Below are positions 23,469-29,946 of a stretch of 29,946 nucleotides of DNA, in pieces. This DNA comes from Peptococcaceae bacterium (GTDB taxonomy: Bacteria > Bacillota > Peptococcia > Peptococcales > Peptococcaceae): NCBI GenBank assembly GCA_900756555.1, contig CAAEKP010000144.1:1-29946 (forward strand). Reading direction: 5' to 3'. Made by a program: the position numbers and the translations under genes. Under the pieces are notes generated by a model. That model made no database searches. It was given only the letters and a program-made list of their open reading frames with translations, and was not told the DNA's origin. How positions within the stretch are numbered: the first letter of the stretch is position 1; every line of letters starts with the position of its first letter.

Positions 23469-24710
23469 TCATTTTTTCAATCTCTTTACCCATTTTTTGT
23501 ACAGTATTTTTGCAAATCCTTCATCAACACCCAGATTCCAATAAATATTACACTGCCCATCAGGAGCCGTAATGATGCCCGGCTGGCTCCACTGCTTCAT
23601 ATGCAGGCGGCACTGTTTCATTCTGCCCCTGCGCATATAGGCCACCTTCACCCGACCGTATAATAAATATTGCCGCCGCAAAAAATCCTGCCGGTTCCTA
23701 ACCGCCTGACCATCCAACTGGATAATCCAATCTTCGCTGTGTAATCCTGCCCGCGCCGCCGGAGAACCCTGCTGTACATCCAATACCAATACACCCTGTT
23801 CAGGCGCTGTAAATCGCGGTGTACCCTGCGTTTCCTGCTGCCTGCCATATTGTATCACCGCTTCATGCCCCAGCGGCGCAAATAAAGCAGGAACCCATTG
23901 TAAAACAGGAATGGAACGGGTCAATAAAACCAACAACAACAGCACACCACTGTAAAGCAACAGCAGTGTTGCCGATTGTCGTGTTTTTTGCCGAATACTG
24001 TGGCAGATCGCCACATCACTGTAACCCAGCGCCGCCAGCACCGGCAATAGCAAAAATAATCCCGCACGGGCCGCGTCATGCTCCACACCGCCCAGCAGCG
24101 GCCACCACTCCGGCAGCAGTAAAAATCCCGCCTGCGGCAATGTGCCAAAAAGCTGTAAACCAGCCAGCATCACCAGCGGCAGCGGCCAGACCATCTGCAA
24201 TACAAACCCGCCGATAATGCCATGCTGTTTATCCTGCAAATAAACGGGCAAGGCGTTCAGATGCCCGGTAATCAGCACCAGAAACGCTTCTGTGATATGC
24301 AGCACTGCCACCAGCGCCAACAATTGTGCAGCATCCAGCAAAGGCCAGCCAGTAAGCCAATGGCTCAGCGCCAGCAGCCCTCCCGAGTAGGCAAAACAAA
24401 GAAAGCGCTGCCGAACCAGCAGGAGCAGCAACGCAATCATCCAGATATATTCCAGGCCGATGTTATCCACGCCAACACCCAGTAGCAACAGCAGGCCACT
24501 GGCCAATACGCCGCCAGATAAACCGGCGGCCATGATAAACAACACGGTCTTACCCAGAGGTTCCCGCCGCAGTTGAAAAAAATCGGCCTTCAGTCTGGCG
24601 CGCTGCCGCGTTTGCAGCAATACCACCACGCCAGCCAGCCAAAATACCGGCGAACACAACAGCGCTCCAATCTGCCAAATCACTTGTTGCAATAGTTGTA
24701 TCGCCAGCAT
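23469..24710 (-). CDS. Polytopic membrane protein with C-terminal PDZ domain (MinJ-like)
   Basis: 413 residues. The first 280 or so hold about eight hydrophobic segments with long Leu-rich runs, and the last 120 form a PDZ domain (GVLVLDVQQGSPAARAGLHSEDWIIQLDGQAV at about 303-334) with a basic end. This plan and the position directly after a CtpB-type protease match Bacillus MinJ, which links the division-site protein DivIVA with MinD. Sequence similarity to MinJ cannot be measured here, so only the architecture and synteny support the name. AGGTGA precedes the ATG. It follows the protease gene by 25 nt, surely in one transcript. Confidence 0.8.
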   Translation of the reverse strand: MLAIQLLQQVIWQIGALLCSPVFWLAGVVVLLQTRQRARLKADFFQLRREPLGKTVLFIMAAGLSGGVLASGLLLLLGVGVDNIGLEYIWMIALLLLLVRQRFLCFAYSGGLLALSHWLTGWPLLDAAQLLALVAVLHITEAFLVLITGHLNALPVYLQDKQHGIIGGFVLQMVWPLPLVMLAGLQLFGTLPQAGFLLLPEWWPLLGGVEHDAARAGLFLLLPVLAALGYSDVAICHSIRQKTRQSATLLLLYSGVLLLLVLLTRSIPVLQWVPALFAPLGHEAVIQYGRQQETQGTPRFTAPEQGVLVLDVQQGSPAARAGLHSEDWIIQLDGQAVRNRQDFLRRQYLLYGRVKVAYMRRGRMKQCRLHMKQWSQPGIITAPDGQCNIYWNLGVDEGFAKILYKKWVKRLKK

Positions 24711-24735
24711 ATCATCACCTCAGAGTTTCACTGTA

Positions 24736-25872
24736 TTACATTTTATTTTCCAGCACTGTAATAGCTTTCTGCAACTGAACATCGGTGGTGGCCTTTTCCG
24801 GCAGTTCTATGGTTACATCCGGCTTGATGCCCACACCGTTGATATCGTTTTTGTTTGGCGTTAAATATTTGGCCTCGGTAATCTTCATAGCAGTACCGTC
24901 ATTATACAGATACACGCCCTGCACCAGTCCTTTGCCAAAACTCTGTGTGCCCACCAGTGTAGCTGCGCCGCTGTCTTTTAACGCACCAGCCAGAATTTCC
25001 GATGCACTGGCAGTATTCTCATTGATTAGTACCACCACAGGCACATCCAACTGTGCTTCTGTGGCGCTCTTGGTGTCCACGGTGCCATCCGCGGCCACCA
25101 CATGCACAATCGGACCAGACTGCACAAAGATGCGGGCCACTTCCACCGCCGAATTCACTTCACCGCCGCCATTGTCACGCAAATCTAGAATTACACCTTT
25201 GAAGCCGTCTTTCAGCAGCGTGTTAATCTGCTCGGCAAATTCAGTGGCGGTCTGCACAGAAAATTCACTGATGCGCAGATAAGCAATATCCGGGTTTTCT
25301 TTCAGCAAAGTACCTTCTACTGTTTTTATCTGCCCCAGTTTATATCGTTTCACGGTGTAAGTATGCTCCTGCCCCTCCCGCCGCACAGTGATATCCACCG
25401 TTGTGTCAGGCAGACCCCGCATTTTATTAACCGCTGCATCCAGAGAGCCCAGCTCCGCACAGCTCACGCCGTCCACTGCTGTTAAAATATCGCCGGCCTG
25501 AACACCCGCAGCCTCTGCCGGACTTTCCTTCATCGGTGCCAGAATCACATACTGTCCCGCTTCGTCCTCCGCCACATAGATGCCAATGCCGTACACATCA
25601 CCGCTCACCTGCTGCATGAAGCCGGTCATGGTTTCCGCATCAATGTAAGTGGTGTATTTATCGCCTAAACTGTCCAGCATCCCTTTGACCGCGCCATTGG
25701 TTAAGGTGTCCGCATCGGTATCGCCCAGATAGCGCTGGTCAATCAGCACCAGCGTGCGGGCAATCTTCTGCACATGGTCAAAGTTTGTTACCATCACAAC
25801 GCCCACCAGCAGTGTGGTCAGGCAGCAGATGGTAAGCACCACATCCCGCACTATCTTCCATACTTTATTCAT
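24736..25872 (-). CDS. S41 carboxyl-terminal processing protease (CtpA/CtpB type)
   Basis: 378 residues. An N-terminal membrane anchor (about 8-29) is followed by a short helical region, a PDZ domain (about 85-175, GIGIYV ... PAEAAGVQAGDILTAVDG) and the S41 peptidase domain. The Ser-Lys dyad fits S289 (in NTASASE) and K314 (in SFGKG), 25 residues apart as in E. coli Prc, with Q318 following. It acts outside the membrane; in Bacillus the syntenic CtpB cleaves SpoIVFA during sporulation, so a role in sigma-K-type signalling is possible here, as is envelope quality control. GGGAGG precedes the ATG. A separate -10 box upstream suggests partial independence from ftsEX. Confidence 0.93.
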   Translation of the reverse strand: MNKVWKIVRDVVLTICCLTTLLVGVVMVTNFDHVQKIARTLVLIDQRYLGDTDADTLTNGAVKGMLDSLGDKYTTYIDAETMTGFMQQVSGDVYGIGIYVAEDEAGQYVILAPMKESPAEAAGVQAGDILTAVDGVSCAELGSLDAAVNKMRGLPDTTVDITVRREGQEHTYTVKRYKLGQIKTVEGTLLKENPDIAYLRISEFSVQTATEFAEQINTLLKDGFKGVILDLRDNGGGEVNSAVEVARIFVQSGPIVHVVAADGTVDTKSATEAQLDVPVVVLINENTASASEILAGALKDSGAATLVGTQSFGKGLVQGVYLYNDGTAMKITEAKYLTPNKNDINGVGIKPDVTIELPEKATTDVQLQKAITVLENKM

Positions 25873-25902
25873 TTTGGCATCCTCCCGTTATCTATCTCAT
25901 TT

Positions 25903-25933
25903 ATTATACGAACTTTTCTGCATTCTATGCCAA
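25903..25933 (-). promoter_or_regulatory. Candidate promoter for the ctp-PDZ pair
   Basis: A perfect TATAAT (25903-25908) on the minus strand, 30 nt before the ctp ATG. TTGGCA (25928-25933) lies 19 nt upstream, longer than ideal. Located just past a weak terminator and a palindromic element that separate ctp from ftsX. Confidence 0.45.
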
Positions 25934-25936
25934 AAA

Positions 25937-25958
25937 ACAACGGAGCTGTTACAGTTGT
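25937..25958 (-). terminator. Weak terminator-like hairpin after the palindromic element
   Basis: Minus-strand ACAAC (25954-25958 region) pairs with GTTGT (25937-25941 region), with CTG/CAG inside, followed by a run of T. The stem is short, so it may only reduce read-through from ftsEX into ctp. Confidence 0.35.
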
Positions 25959-26109
25959 GTCATGAACTTAAATAAACAATATCCCATTAAGCCGTAGGAG
26001 AAGATATCATCTTCCCGTTCCTCTGATTTTGCGGGAGCCTACCCGCCCAGAAGTTCGTCGGGCATAGGCTCCCCTACAACTTAACGGAAAACGATATTTC
26101 GTTCATGAC
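25959..26109. repeat. 151-bp fold-back element carrying palindromic repeat copy 2
   Basis: Terminal arms GTCATGAAC (25959-25967) and GTTCATGAC (26101-26109) are perfect, then AATATC/GATATT (25978-25983, 26093-26098). Inside lie a GAAGAT-atc-ATCTTC hairpin (26000-26014) and the repeat core: GGGAGCCTA/TAGGCTCCC (26033-26041, 26065-26073), CCCG/CGGG (26042-26045, 26059-26062), loop with CCAGAAGTTCG and tail CCCCTAC to 26077. It occupies most of the ftsX-ctp gap. Confidence 0.8.
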
Positions 26110-26136
26110 CGATTCCATAACGCCCCGCCTGTATTC

Positions 26137-27033
26137 TTATACTTTCAGGTATTTCTTGATGGCAATATTACTGCCCAACGCGCCCAGAACTGTGCCGCCC
26201 ACCAGCAGCACCAGCATGATGCGCAGCATCAGACTCGGATCATCCAGCAAGGTGATAAAGCTCAGGCTTTCCTGCATATAGCCCAGCACCGCATCATAGC
26301 CAAAGTATAACGCCAGATCCGCCAGCACAGCACCCACAATGCCGATAATCAATCCTTCCAGGAAAAATGGAATGCGCACATAAAAGTTGGTGGCGCCCAC
26401 ATATTTCATAATGTTGATTTCCTCGCCGCGGGCTGCCACAGTCAGACGGATGGTGCTGTTCACCAGGAACAGCGCAATAAACAGCATACCAATCACCACA
26501 GCAATACACACAATTTCCAGCGTGTCCGTCAGCGAAATCATGTTTTCTACCATGTCCTGCCCATAACGCACCAGTTCAATCTGCGGGAATTTTTCCTTGT
26601 CGTTCAGCGCCGCTACCGCCGCTTCCATCTGCTCCATCTGTTCCAGTTTAATTTTATAGGCATCCGGCAATGGATTGTTGCCGCCGGTGGCCTCTGCCAG
26701 ATTAGTTTTTTCAAACTGGCTGCTCATATCCGCCAGTGCATCTTCTTTTGGCACAAAGACTGCTTCTTTAAAGCCTGTCAGCTTCTGCAGCTCCGGCTCC
26801 ATCGCCAGAGCCTTTTCCCGGCTGACATCCTCATTTAAGAACACGATTATTTCCAGTTCTTCTTCCATGTTTTTGGTCATAAATTCACTGTTGGCTGCCA
26901 GCAGCGTAGTGGCGCCCAGCACCACCAGCATGGTCGCAACAGTCAGCATGGAAACCAGTACCATGCCCTTATGCCGCCACAGGGAGCGCATAGTATCGCG
27001 AAACCCATAGTGCAGATATCTAAAAAATTTCAA
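26137..27033 (-). CDS. ftsX: Cell division ABC transporter permease FtsX
   Basis: About 298 residues. The FtsX layout is clear: a cytoplasmic N-terminus, membrane segment 1 (about 24-46), an extracytoplasmic domain of about 120 residues (ELEIIVFLNEDVSREKA onward), then three further segments (about 172-198, 218-243, 266-288) with the GEEINIMKYVGATNFYVRIPFFLEG coupling motif before the third. With FtsE it controls peptidoglycan hydrolases at division and, in Bacillus, at sporulation onset. I prefer a TTG start at 27033, preceded by GGGAGGG at 7 nt and overlapping ftsE by 14 nt; an in-frame ATG at 27057 has only a weak site. It has no adjoining hydrolase gene. Confidence 0.94.
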   Translation of the reverse strand: MKFFRYLHYGFRDTMRSLWRHKGMVLVSMLTVATMLVVLGATTLLAANSEFMTKNMEEELEIIVFLNEDVSREKALAMEPELQKLTGFKEAVFVPKEDALADMSSQFEKTNLAEATGGNNPLPDAYKIKLEQMEQMEAAVAALNDKEKFPQIELVRYGQDMVENMISLTDTLEIVCIAVVIGMLFIALFLVNSTIRLTVAARGEEINIMKYVGATNFYVRIPFFLEGLIIGIVGAVLADLALYFGYDAVLGYMQESLSFITLLDDPSLMLRIMLVLLVGGTVLGALGSNIAIKKYLKV

Positions 27034-27709
27034 TGTTATACCCTCCCTGCTTGTCATCCCGAATCAGCTCACCGTGAGCCAGCTCCAGCACGCGATGGCT
27101 GGCACGGTTCACAATACCGCTGTCGTGGGTGGCCATCACAATGGTGGTACCCTTGATGTTAATGTCGTTGAGAATCTCCATAATGCCTTTTGCTGTTTCC
27201 GGATCCAAATTGCCGGTGGGTTCATCGGCAATAATAATCTGCGGATTGTTGACAATGGCACGGGCAATGGCCACACGCTGCTGTTCCCCGCCGGACAGTT
27301 CATCGGGGAAATGATTCTTTCTGTCCTCCAGACCCACCAGATGCAGCGCATAATCTACCTTGCGGTTTACTTCGCGGCGGCTGACACCCAGCACTTCCAC
27401 GGCAAACGCCACATTTTCAAAAGCAGTGCGGTCGCCCAGCAAGCGATAATTCTGAAAAATAAAGCCGATATTGCGCCGATAATGAGGAATGGCCCGCTGT
27501 TTTAAGCGGGTAATGCTTTTGCCGTTCACCAGAATATTCCCTGATGTAGGCAATGTTTCCCGTATCAAAAGCTTAGTGAACGTGGATTTCCCCGCGCCAC
27601 TGGCACCCACCAGAAATACAAACTCGCCCTCATCTATTTTTACATCAATATTTTTTAAGCCAACCGTTCCATTTTGGAACTCCTTTGAAACATTAATAAA
27701 CTGAATCAC
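27020..27709 (-). CDS. ftsE: Cell division ATP-binding protein FtsE
   Basis: About 229 residues, the standard FtsE length. Walker A GASGAGKST (35-43), Q-loop Q86 in IFQNYRLL, ABC signature LSGGEQQR (138-145), Walker B IIIADEPTGNLD (158-169) and the switch histidine in MATHD are all intact. It energises FtsX at the inner membrane face. The GTG at 27709 is chosen because it gives the family opening (M/V)IxFxNVSKxF and has AGGAG upstream; an ATG 30 nt earlier lies inside a weak context. The downstream ftsX overlaps it by 14 nt. Upstream is a terminator and a probable extended -10 promoter. Confidence 0.95.
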   Translation of the reverse strand: MIQFINVSKEFQNGTVGLKNIDVKIDEGEFVFLVGASGAGKSTFTKLLIRETLPTSGNILVNGKSITRLKQRAIPHYRRNIGFIFQNYRLLGDRTAFENVAFAVEVLGVSRREVNRKVDYALHLVGLEDRKNHFPDELSGGEQQRVAIARAIVNNPQIIIADEPTGNLDPETAKGIMEILNDINIKGTTIVMATHDSGIVNRASHRVLELAHGELIRDDKQGGYNIEIF

Positions 27710-27763
27710 GCTTAATATCACTCCTAACGCCAGTTTCATGACTCGATTTTTGTCATCTTACAT

Positions 27764-27772
27764 AGTATAGCA
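27764..27772 (-). promoter_or_regulatory. Candidate extended -10 promoter for ftsEX
   Basis: Minus strand TGCTATACT, an extended -10 (TGnTATACT), about 55 nt before the GTG of ftsE. No clear -35 is needed for this class. Confidence 0.5.
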
Positions 27773-27831
27773 GAAAAATGTGTATATTTGGTGAAAATCT
27801 TTTATTTATTTGCAACAAATTTTTACAAAAA

Positions 27832-27888
27832 AGAGCCGTTGCACAGGCCATATCGTTTCAACTGAACCGACAGGCGCACAACAGCTCT
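27832..27888 (-). terminator. Terminator after the rsmD cluster
   Basis: A 10-bp stem (AGAGCCGTTG at 27832-27841 with CAACAGCTCT at 27879-27888) has one position that pairs as G-U, and a U-run follows on the minus-strand RNA. It begins 24 nt past the coiled-coil gene stop and isolates it from ftsE. Confidence 0.75.
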
Positions 27889-27912
27889 CATCTTAATTTT
27901 TATTCACTTTTC

Positions 27913-28380
27913 TTATTCATTTTGTAATGCTTCCAGCGATTTCTGGATTTCGTCTTTGCCATCCTGTACTACATCGTAGTAAATCTGCAACTGTTTTTCA
28001 ATTTTCTCCATAATATCGTTGGCGTAGTTGAACGCACCCAAGGTTACATCATGGGCAGCCTGATGGGCTTCCTCCAGCATTTCTTTGGCCCGTGCTTCCG
28101 CCAGCTTGTAAATTTCCGTTTCGGTCAGCAAATCCTGCGCGCGCAGATGTGCTTCTTCAATGATACGTTCATAATCTTCCTGCGCTTTTTTCTTAATCTG
28201 TTCTTCTTCTTTTTTTACCCACTGGGCATCCTTGATATCATCCGGCACGCTAGAGCGAATCTGGTCGATAATCTGATACAAATCTTCCGGGTTCAAAATC
28301 ACCTTGTCGTTCTGCATAAATGCCCGTTTGCTGCTTTCAATGGTGCTTTCCAGCTGATCCAATAAATTATAAATACTCAC
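27913..28380 (-). CDS. Coiled-coil protein of the DivIVA/ATP synthase B-like type
   Basis: 155 residues, highly charged and helical almost throughout, with a heptad-like middle (WVKKEEEQIKKKAQEDYERIIEEAHLRAQDLLTETEIYKLAEARAKEMLEEAHQAA, about 54-108). The N-terminal 30 residues (MSIYNLLDQLESTIESSKRAF) and the LNPEDLYQIIDQIRSSVPDDI segment resemble short proteins found beside rsmD/coaD in clostridia, whose function I do not know. No membrane segment is present. The start is GTG with AGGAGG 7 nt upstream; the ribosome site overlaps the rsmD stop region, 12 nt away, so the two are cotranscribed. Confidence 0.85.
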   Translation of the reverse strand: MSIYNLLDQLESTIESSKRAFMQNDKVILNPEDLYQIIDQIRSSVPDDIKDAQWVKKEEEQIKKKAQEDYERIIEEAHLRAQDLLTETEIYKLAEARAKEMLEEAHQAAHDVTLGAFNYANDIMEKIEKQLQIYYDVVQDGKDEIQKSLEALQNE

Positions 28381-28392
28381 AATTTATCCTCC

Positions 28393-28950
28393 TCATTCTG
28401 ATTTATGTTTTACATAGACGATGCGAGTATCGCCATAGTTTTTTTCTTTATATATAAAGAATATACTATTTTCCACGGAAAGGGAAGCGTTTTTTGCACA
28501 TTCCAGCAGAATCATGCCATCATCGGCTAAAAGCTGCTTGCCGGCAATGTTTTGCAGCACCGTTTCATACAATCCGCTCTGATAAGGCGGATCAACATAG
28601 ATAAGATCAAACTGCTTTCCCTGACGGCCTAAACGCTCCAGAGATGCCACTGAGTCACCACGCAGAATAGTGCAGCGCTGCTGCTGTCCGCAGGCGGTTA
28701 CGTTCTCCTGTATCACCTGCAATGCCGCTGTATCTTTCTCCAGCAGCACCGCTTCCGCCGCGCCCCGGCTCACTGCTTCCAGCGCAATGCTGCCTGTACC
28801 GCTGAACACATCCAGAAAACGACTGTCATACAATAAACCATCTATGGAACTGAACACTGCCTCTTTCACGCGATCGGCAGTGGGTCTTGTTTTCATACCG
28901 GGCACACTTTTTAATTTTTTGCCCCGGTTTTCTCCTGCAATAATTCGCAT
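28393..28950 (-). CDS. rsmD: 16S rRNA (guanine-966-N2)-methyltransferase
   Basis: About 185 residues. It starts with the family opening MRIIAGENRGKKLKSVPG, then TRPTADRVKEAVFSSI (about 21-36), the SAM-binding FLDVFSGTGSIALEAVSRGA (45-64) and the catalytic DPPY (120-123). It methylates G966 of 16S rRNA during 30S assembly. The ATG at 28950 is chosen since GAGGTGATG lies about 7 nt upstream; a longer reading frame extends 20 codons into the promoter region. Downstream is a coiled-coil gene rather than coaD, which often follows rsmD in Bacillota. It is divergent from gpr. Confidence 0.95.
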   Translation of the reverse strand: MRIIAGENRGKKLKSVPGMKTRPTADRVKEAVFSSIDGLLYDSRFLDVFSGTGSIALEAVSRGAAEAVLLEKDTAALQVIQENVTACGQQQRCTILRGDSVASLERLGRQGKQFDLIYVDPPYQSGLYETVLQNIAGKQLLADDGMILLECAKNASLSVENSIFFIYKEKNYGDTRIVYVKHKSE

Positions 28951-28969
28951 CTTGTCATCACCTCGACTT

Positions 28970-28989
28970 ATTATAACACAATTATTATA
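28970..28989 (-). promoter_or_regulatory. Two TATAAT boxes upstream of rsmD
   Basis: Minus strand has two perfect TATAAT hexamers (28970-28975 and 28984-28989), 20 and 34 nt before the rsmD ATG, in an AT-rich tract. No strong -35 is visible for either; the one nearer the gene would leave a very short leader. Confidence 0.45.
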
Positions 28990-29022
28990 ACATAAATTGC
29001 TAAAAGCCACAGAAATTATCGG

Positions 29023-29051
29023 ACATAAATTTTATTTTTTTCTTCATACTA
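29023..29051 (+). promoter_or_regulatory. Candidate forespore-type (sigma-G/F) promoter for gpr
   Basis: ACATA (29023-29027), 17-nt spacer, CATACTA (29045-29051). The -10 matches the sigma-G consensus CATnmTA exactly, and the -35 differs from GmATr by its first base. gpr is known to be forespore-expressed in Bacillus. The gene starts about 170 nt further on, beyond a terminator-like hairpin. Confidence 0.5.
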
Positions 29052-29151
29052 AGCATGTAAGACAAAATCTTATGCTCCCCCTTCCTCAAAAAGGCTGCTG
29101 TGCTCTGTGGTAGAGTTTCCCCCTCTCTCTGCTACAGTCAGCGGCCTTTTT
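29052..29151 (+). ncRNA. Structured leader or small RNA ahead of gpr
   Basis: Two stem-loops lie right after the candidate promoter. The first pairs AGCA-tg-TAAGA with TCTTATGCT (29052-29062, 29068-29076). The second is large: AAAAAGGCTGCTG (29088-29100) with CAGCGGCCTTTTT (29139-29151), and inside it TGTGGTAGAG (29106-29115) with CTCTGCTACA (29127-29136), continuous with G-U pairs in the plus-strand RNA. It ends in five T, an intrinsic terminator form, 78 nt before gpr. It could be a gpr attenuator or a separate small RNA. It could also block transcription toward rsmD. Confidence 0.55.
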
Positions 29152-29229
29152 GCTGTGCAGCAATCCACTGTATAGTTTTACTGATTTTGAAAAAAATATA
29201 ACCAGACATTGCACAAAGGAGGTAATCTT

Positions 29230-29946
29230 ATGTCCAACGAAAAAACCGTTCCTGAAAAGAAGAACAGCAAATTTGCTTTATACAGCCAGTGGGATATGCT
29301 GCCTGAGCTGGCGCTGGAAGCCCATGACCTGCTGCGGGGCGACCATGGCGGTGAAATTCCCGGCGTGCAGCTCACCGAAGAACACGATGCGCTGGCCACC
29401 ATTCATACCGTCAAAATTTTAAATGCCCAGGGCAGCCGCATCATGCAGAAACCAGAAGGCATCTATGTCACCATCTACGCTCAGGAATTAACCGCCAACC
29501 ATCGTGGTATCCAGCAGGATTTTATCGCGCTCCTGGCCCGGCAGCTGCAACCGTTTGTGAAGCTCTCATCATTGTCCGACAGTGTGCTGGTTGTGGGGCT
29601 GGGCAACTGGAACTCCACCCCGGACTCTCTGGGGCCACGGCTCATCAATCAGCTCATGGCTACCCGCCATCTGCACGGCAATGTGCCGGAACAAATCTTA
29701 GAAGGTGTGCGGCCTGTCACCACCATTGCCCCCGGCGTGCTGGGCATGACCGGCATTGAATCGGCAGAGATTGTGCGAGGCATTGCAGACCATGTGCAGC
29801 CCAAACTGATTATCGCTGTAGATGCGCTGGCAGCAGGCGATGCCAGCCGCATCGGCACCACAATCCAAATCAGTAACACCGGCATCGCACCGGGCGCCGG
29901 CGTGGGCAATCAACGGGCAGGTATCAACGCAGCCACCATGGGTGTG
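29230..29946 (+). CDS. gpr: Germination protease GPR (spore protease), partial at window edge
   Basis: The first 239 codons are present and the gene runs off the window; the full protein should be somewhat over 300 residues. GPR degrades small acid-soluble proteins in germinating spores and is made as a zymogen with an N-terminal propeptide. The segments VVGLGNWNSTPDSLGPR (D132) and IIAVDALAAGDASRIGTT (D198) correspond to the two essential aspartates of the Bacillus megaterium enzyme (D127, D193), and ISNTGIAPGAGVGN follows. The ribosome site AAAGGAGG is strong. This gene is the best evidence that the organism forms spores. Confidence 0.95.
   Translation, partial: MSNEKTVPEKKNSKFALYSQWDMLPELALEAHDLLRGDHGGEIPGVQLTEEHDALATIHTVKILNAQGSRIMQKPEGIYVTIYAQELTANHRGIQQDFIALLARQLQPFVKLSSLSDSVLVVGLGNWNSTPDSLGPRLINQLMATRHLHGNVPEQILEGVRPVTTIAPGVLGMTGIESAEIVRGIADHVQPKLIIAVDALAAGDASRIGTTIQISNTGIAPGAGVGNQRAGINAATMGV

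Noticed and set aside
29170..29205. Second sporulation-type promoter (GTATA ... TATAA) just ahead of gpr
   Set aside because: At allowed spacings the -10 part is an A-run that matches CATACTA poorly; the site at 29023-29051 is better.
1..29946. CRISPR arrays, tRNA and rRNA genes
   Set aside because: No regularly spaced direct repeats, cloverleaf with TTCGA-type arm, or rRNA-like stretch was found by reading both strands.

Overview
The window looks like a chromosomal segment of a spore-forming, low-to-mid GC member of the Bacillota, probably an anaerobe of the Clostridia sensu lato. Evidence: a germination protease gene (gpr) at the right edge; an ftsE-ftsX-ctp-PDZ membrane protein block with the gene order of the Bacillus ftsEX-ctpB-minJ region; an oxygen-sensitive aldehyde:ferredoxin oxidoreductase with its ferredoxin and an iron-dependent alcohol dehydrogenase; strong AGGAGG-type ribosome binding sites with frequent GTG and TTG starts. 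Genus cannot be told from this sequence alone.

Layout, left to right. (1) 1-370: non-coding, with one terminator. (2) 371-3775, minus strand: AOR, ferredoxin and Fe-ADH, a tight operon for acid/aldehyde/alcohol redox chemistry. (3) 3976-6148, minus: hpt then guaA, making GMP by salvage and de novo. (4) 6299-7000: a membrane-anchored or lipoprotein of unknown role. (5) 7299-8675, plus: a MATE transporter, convergent with (6) a B12-binding/radical SAM/DUF4080 protein (8798-10540) and a small unknown protein. (7) 11144-13887, minus: dinB, an ECF sigma factor and its overlapping putative anti-sigma partner. (8) 13988-14713, plus: a sirtuin divergent from dinB. (9) 14779-17219, minus: an AT-richer patch with an ATPase/DUF234 protein under a repeat-rich operator and a MerR/GyrI-type regulator with a textbook 19-bp-spacer promoter. 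(10) 17401-22759, minus: a BlaI-type repressor and two tandem BlaR1-type metalloprotease receptors with no visible penicillin-binding domain. (11) 22952-23347: an IscU-type Fe-S scaffold. (12) 23469-27709, minus: ftsE, ftsX, a CtpB-type protease and a MinJ-like PDZ membrane protein. (13) 27913-28950, minus: rsmD and a small coiled-coil protein. (14) 29230-end, plus: gpr, cut by the window edge.

The most interesting unexplained structure is non-coding. Two imperfect palindromes (22153-22196 and 26033-26077) share a loop and a CCCCTAC tail while their stems differ by compensating changes; each sits inside a gene cluster next to or within a larger fold-back. A separate 138-bp nested fold-back (22221-22358) separates the BlaI repressor from its receptors. 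The duplicated receptors are nearly identical in their protease half and strongly diverged in their outer half, which suggests sensor diversification. Finally, gpr is preceded by a candidate forespore-type promoter and then by a strong terminator-like hairpin before the gene, which could be an attenuated leader or a small RNA.
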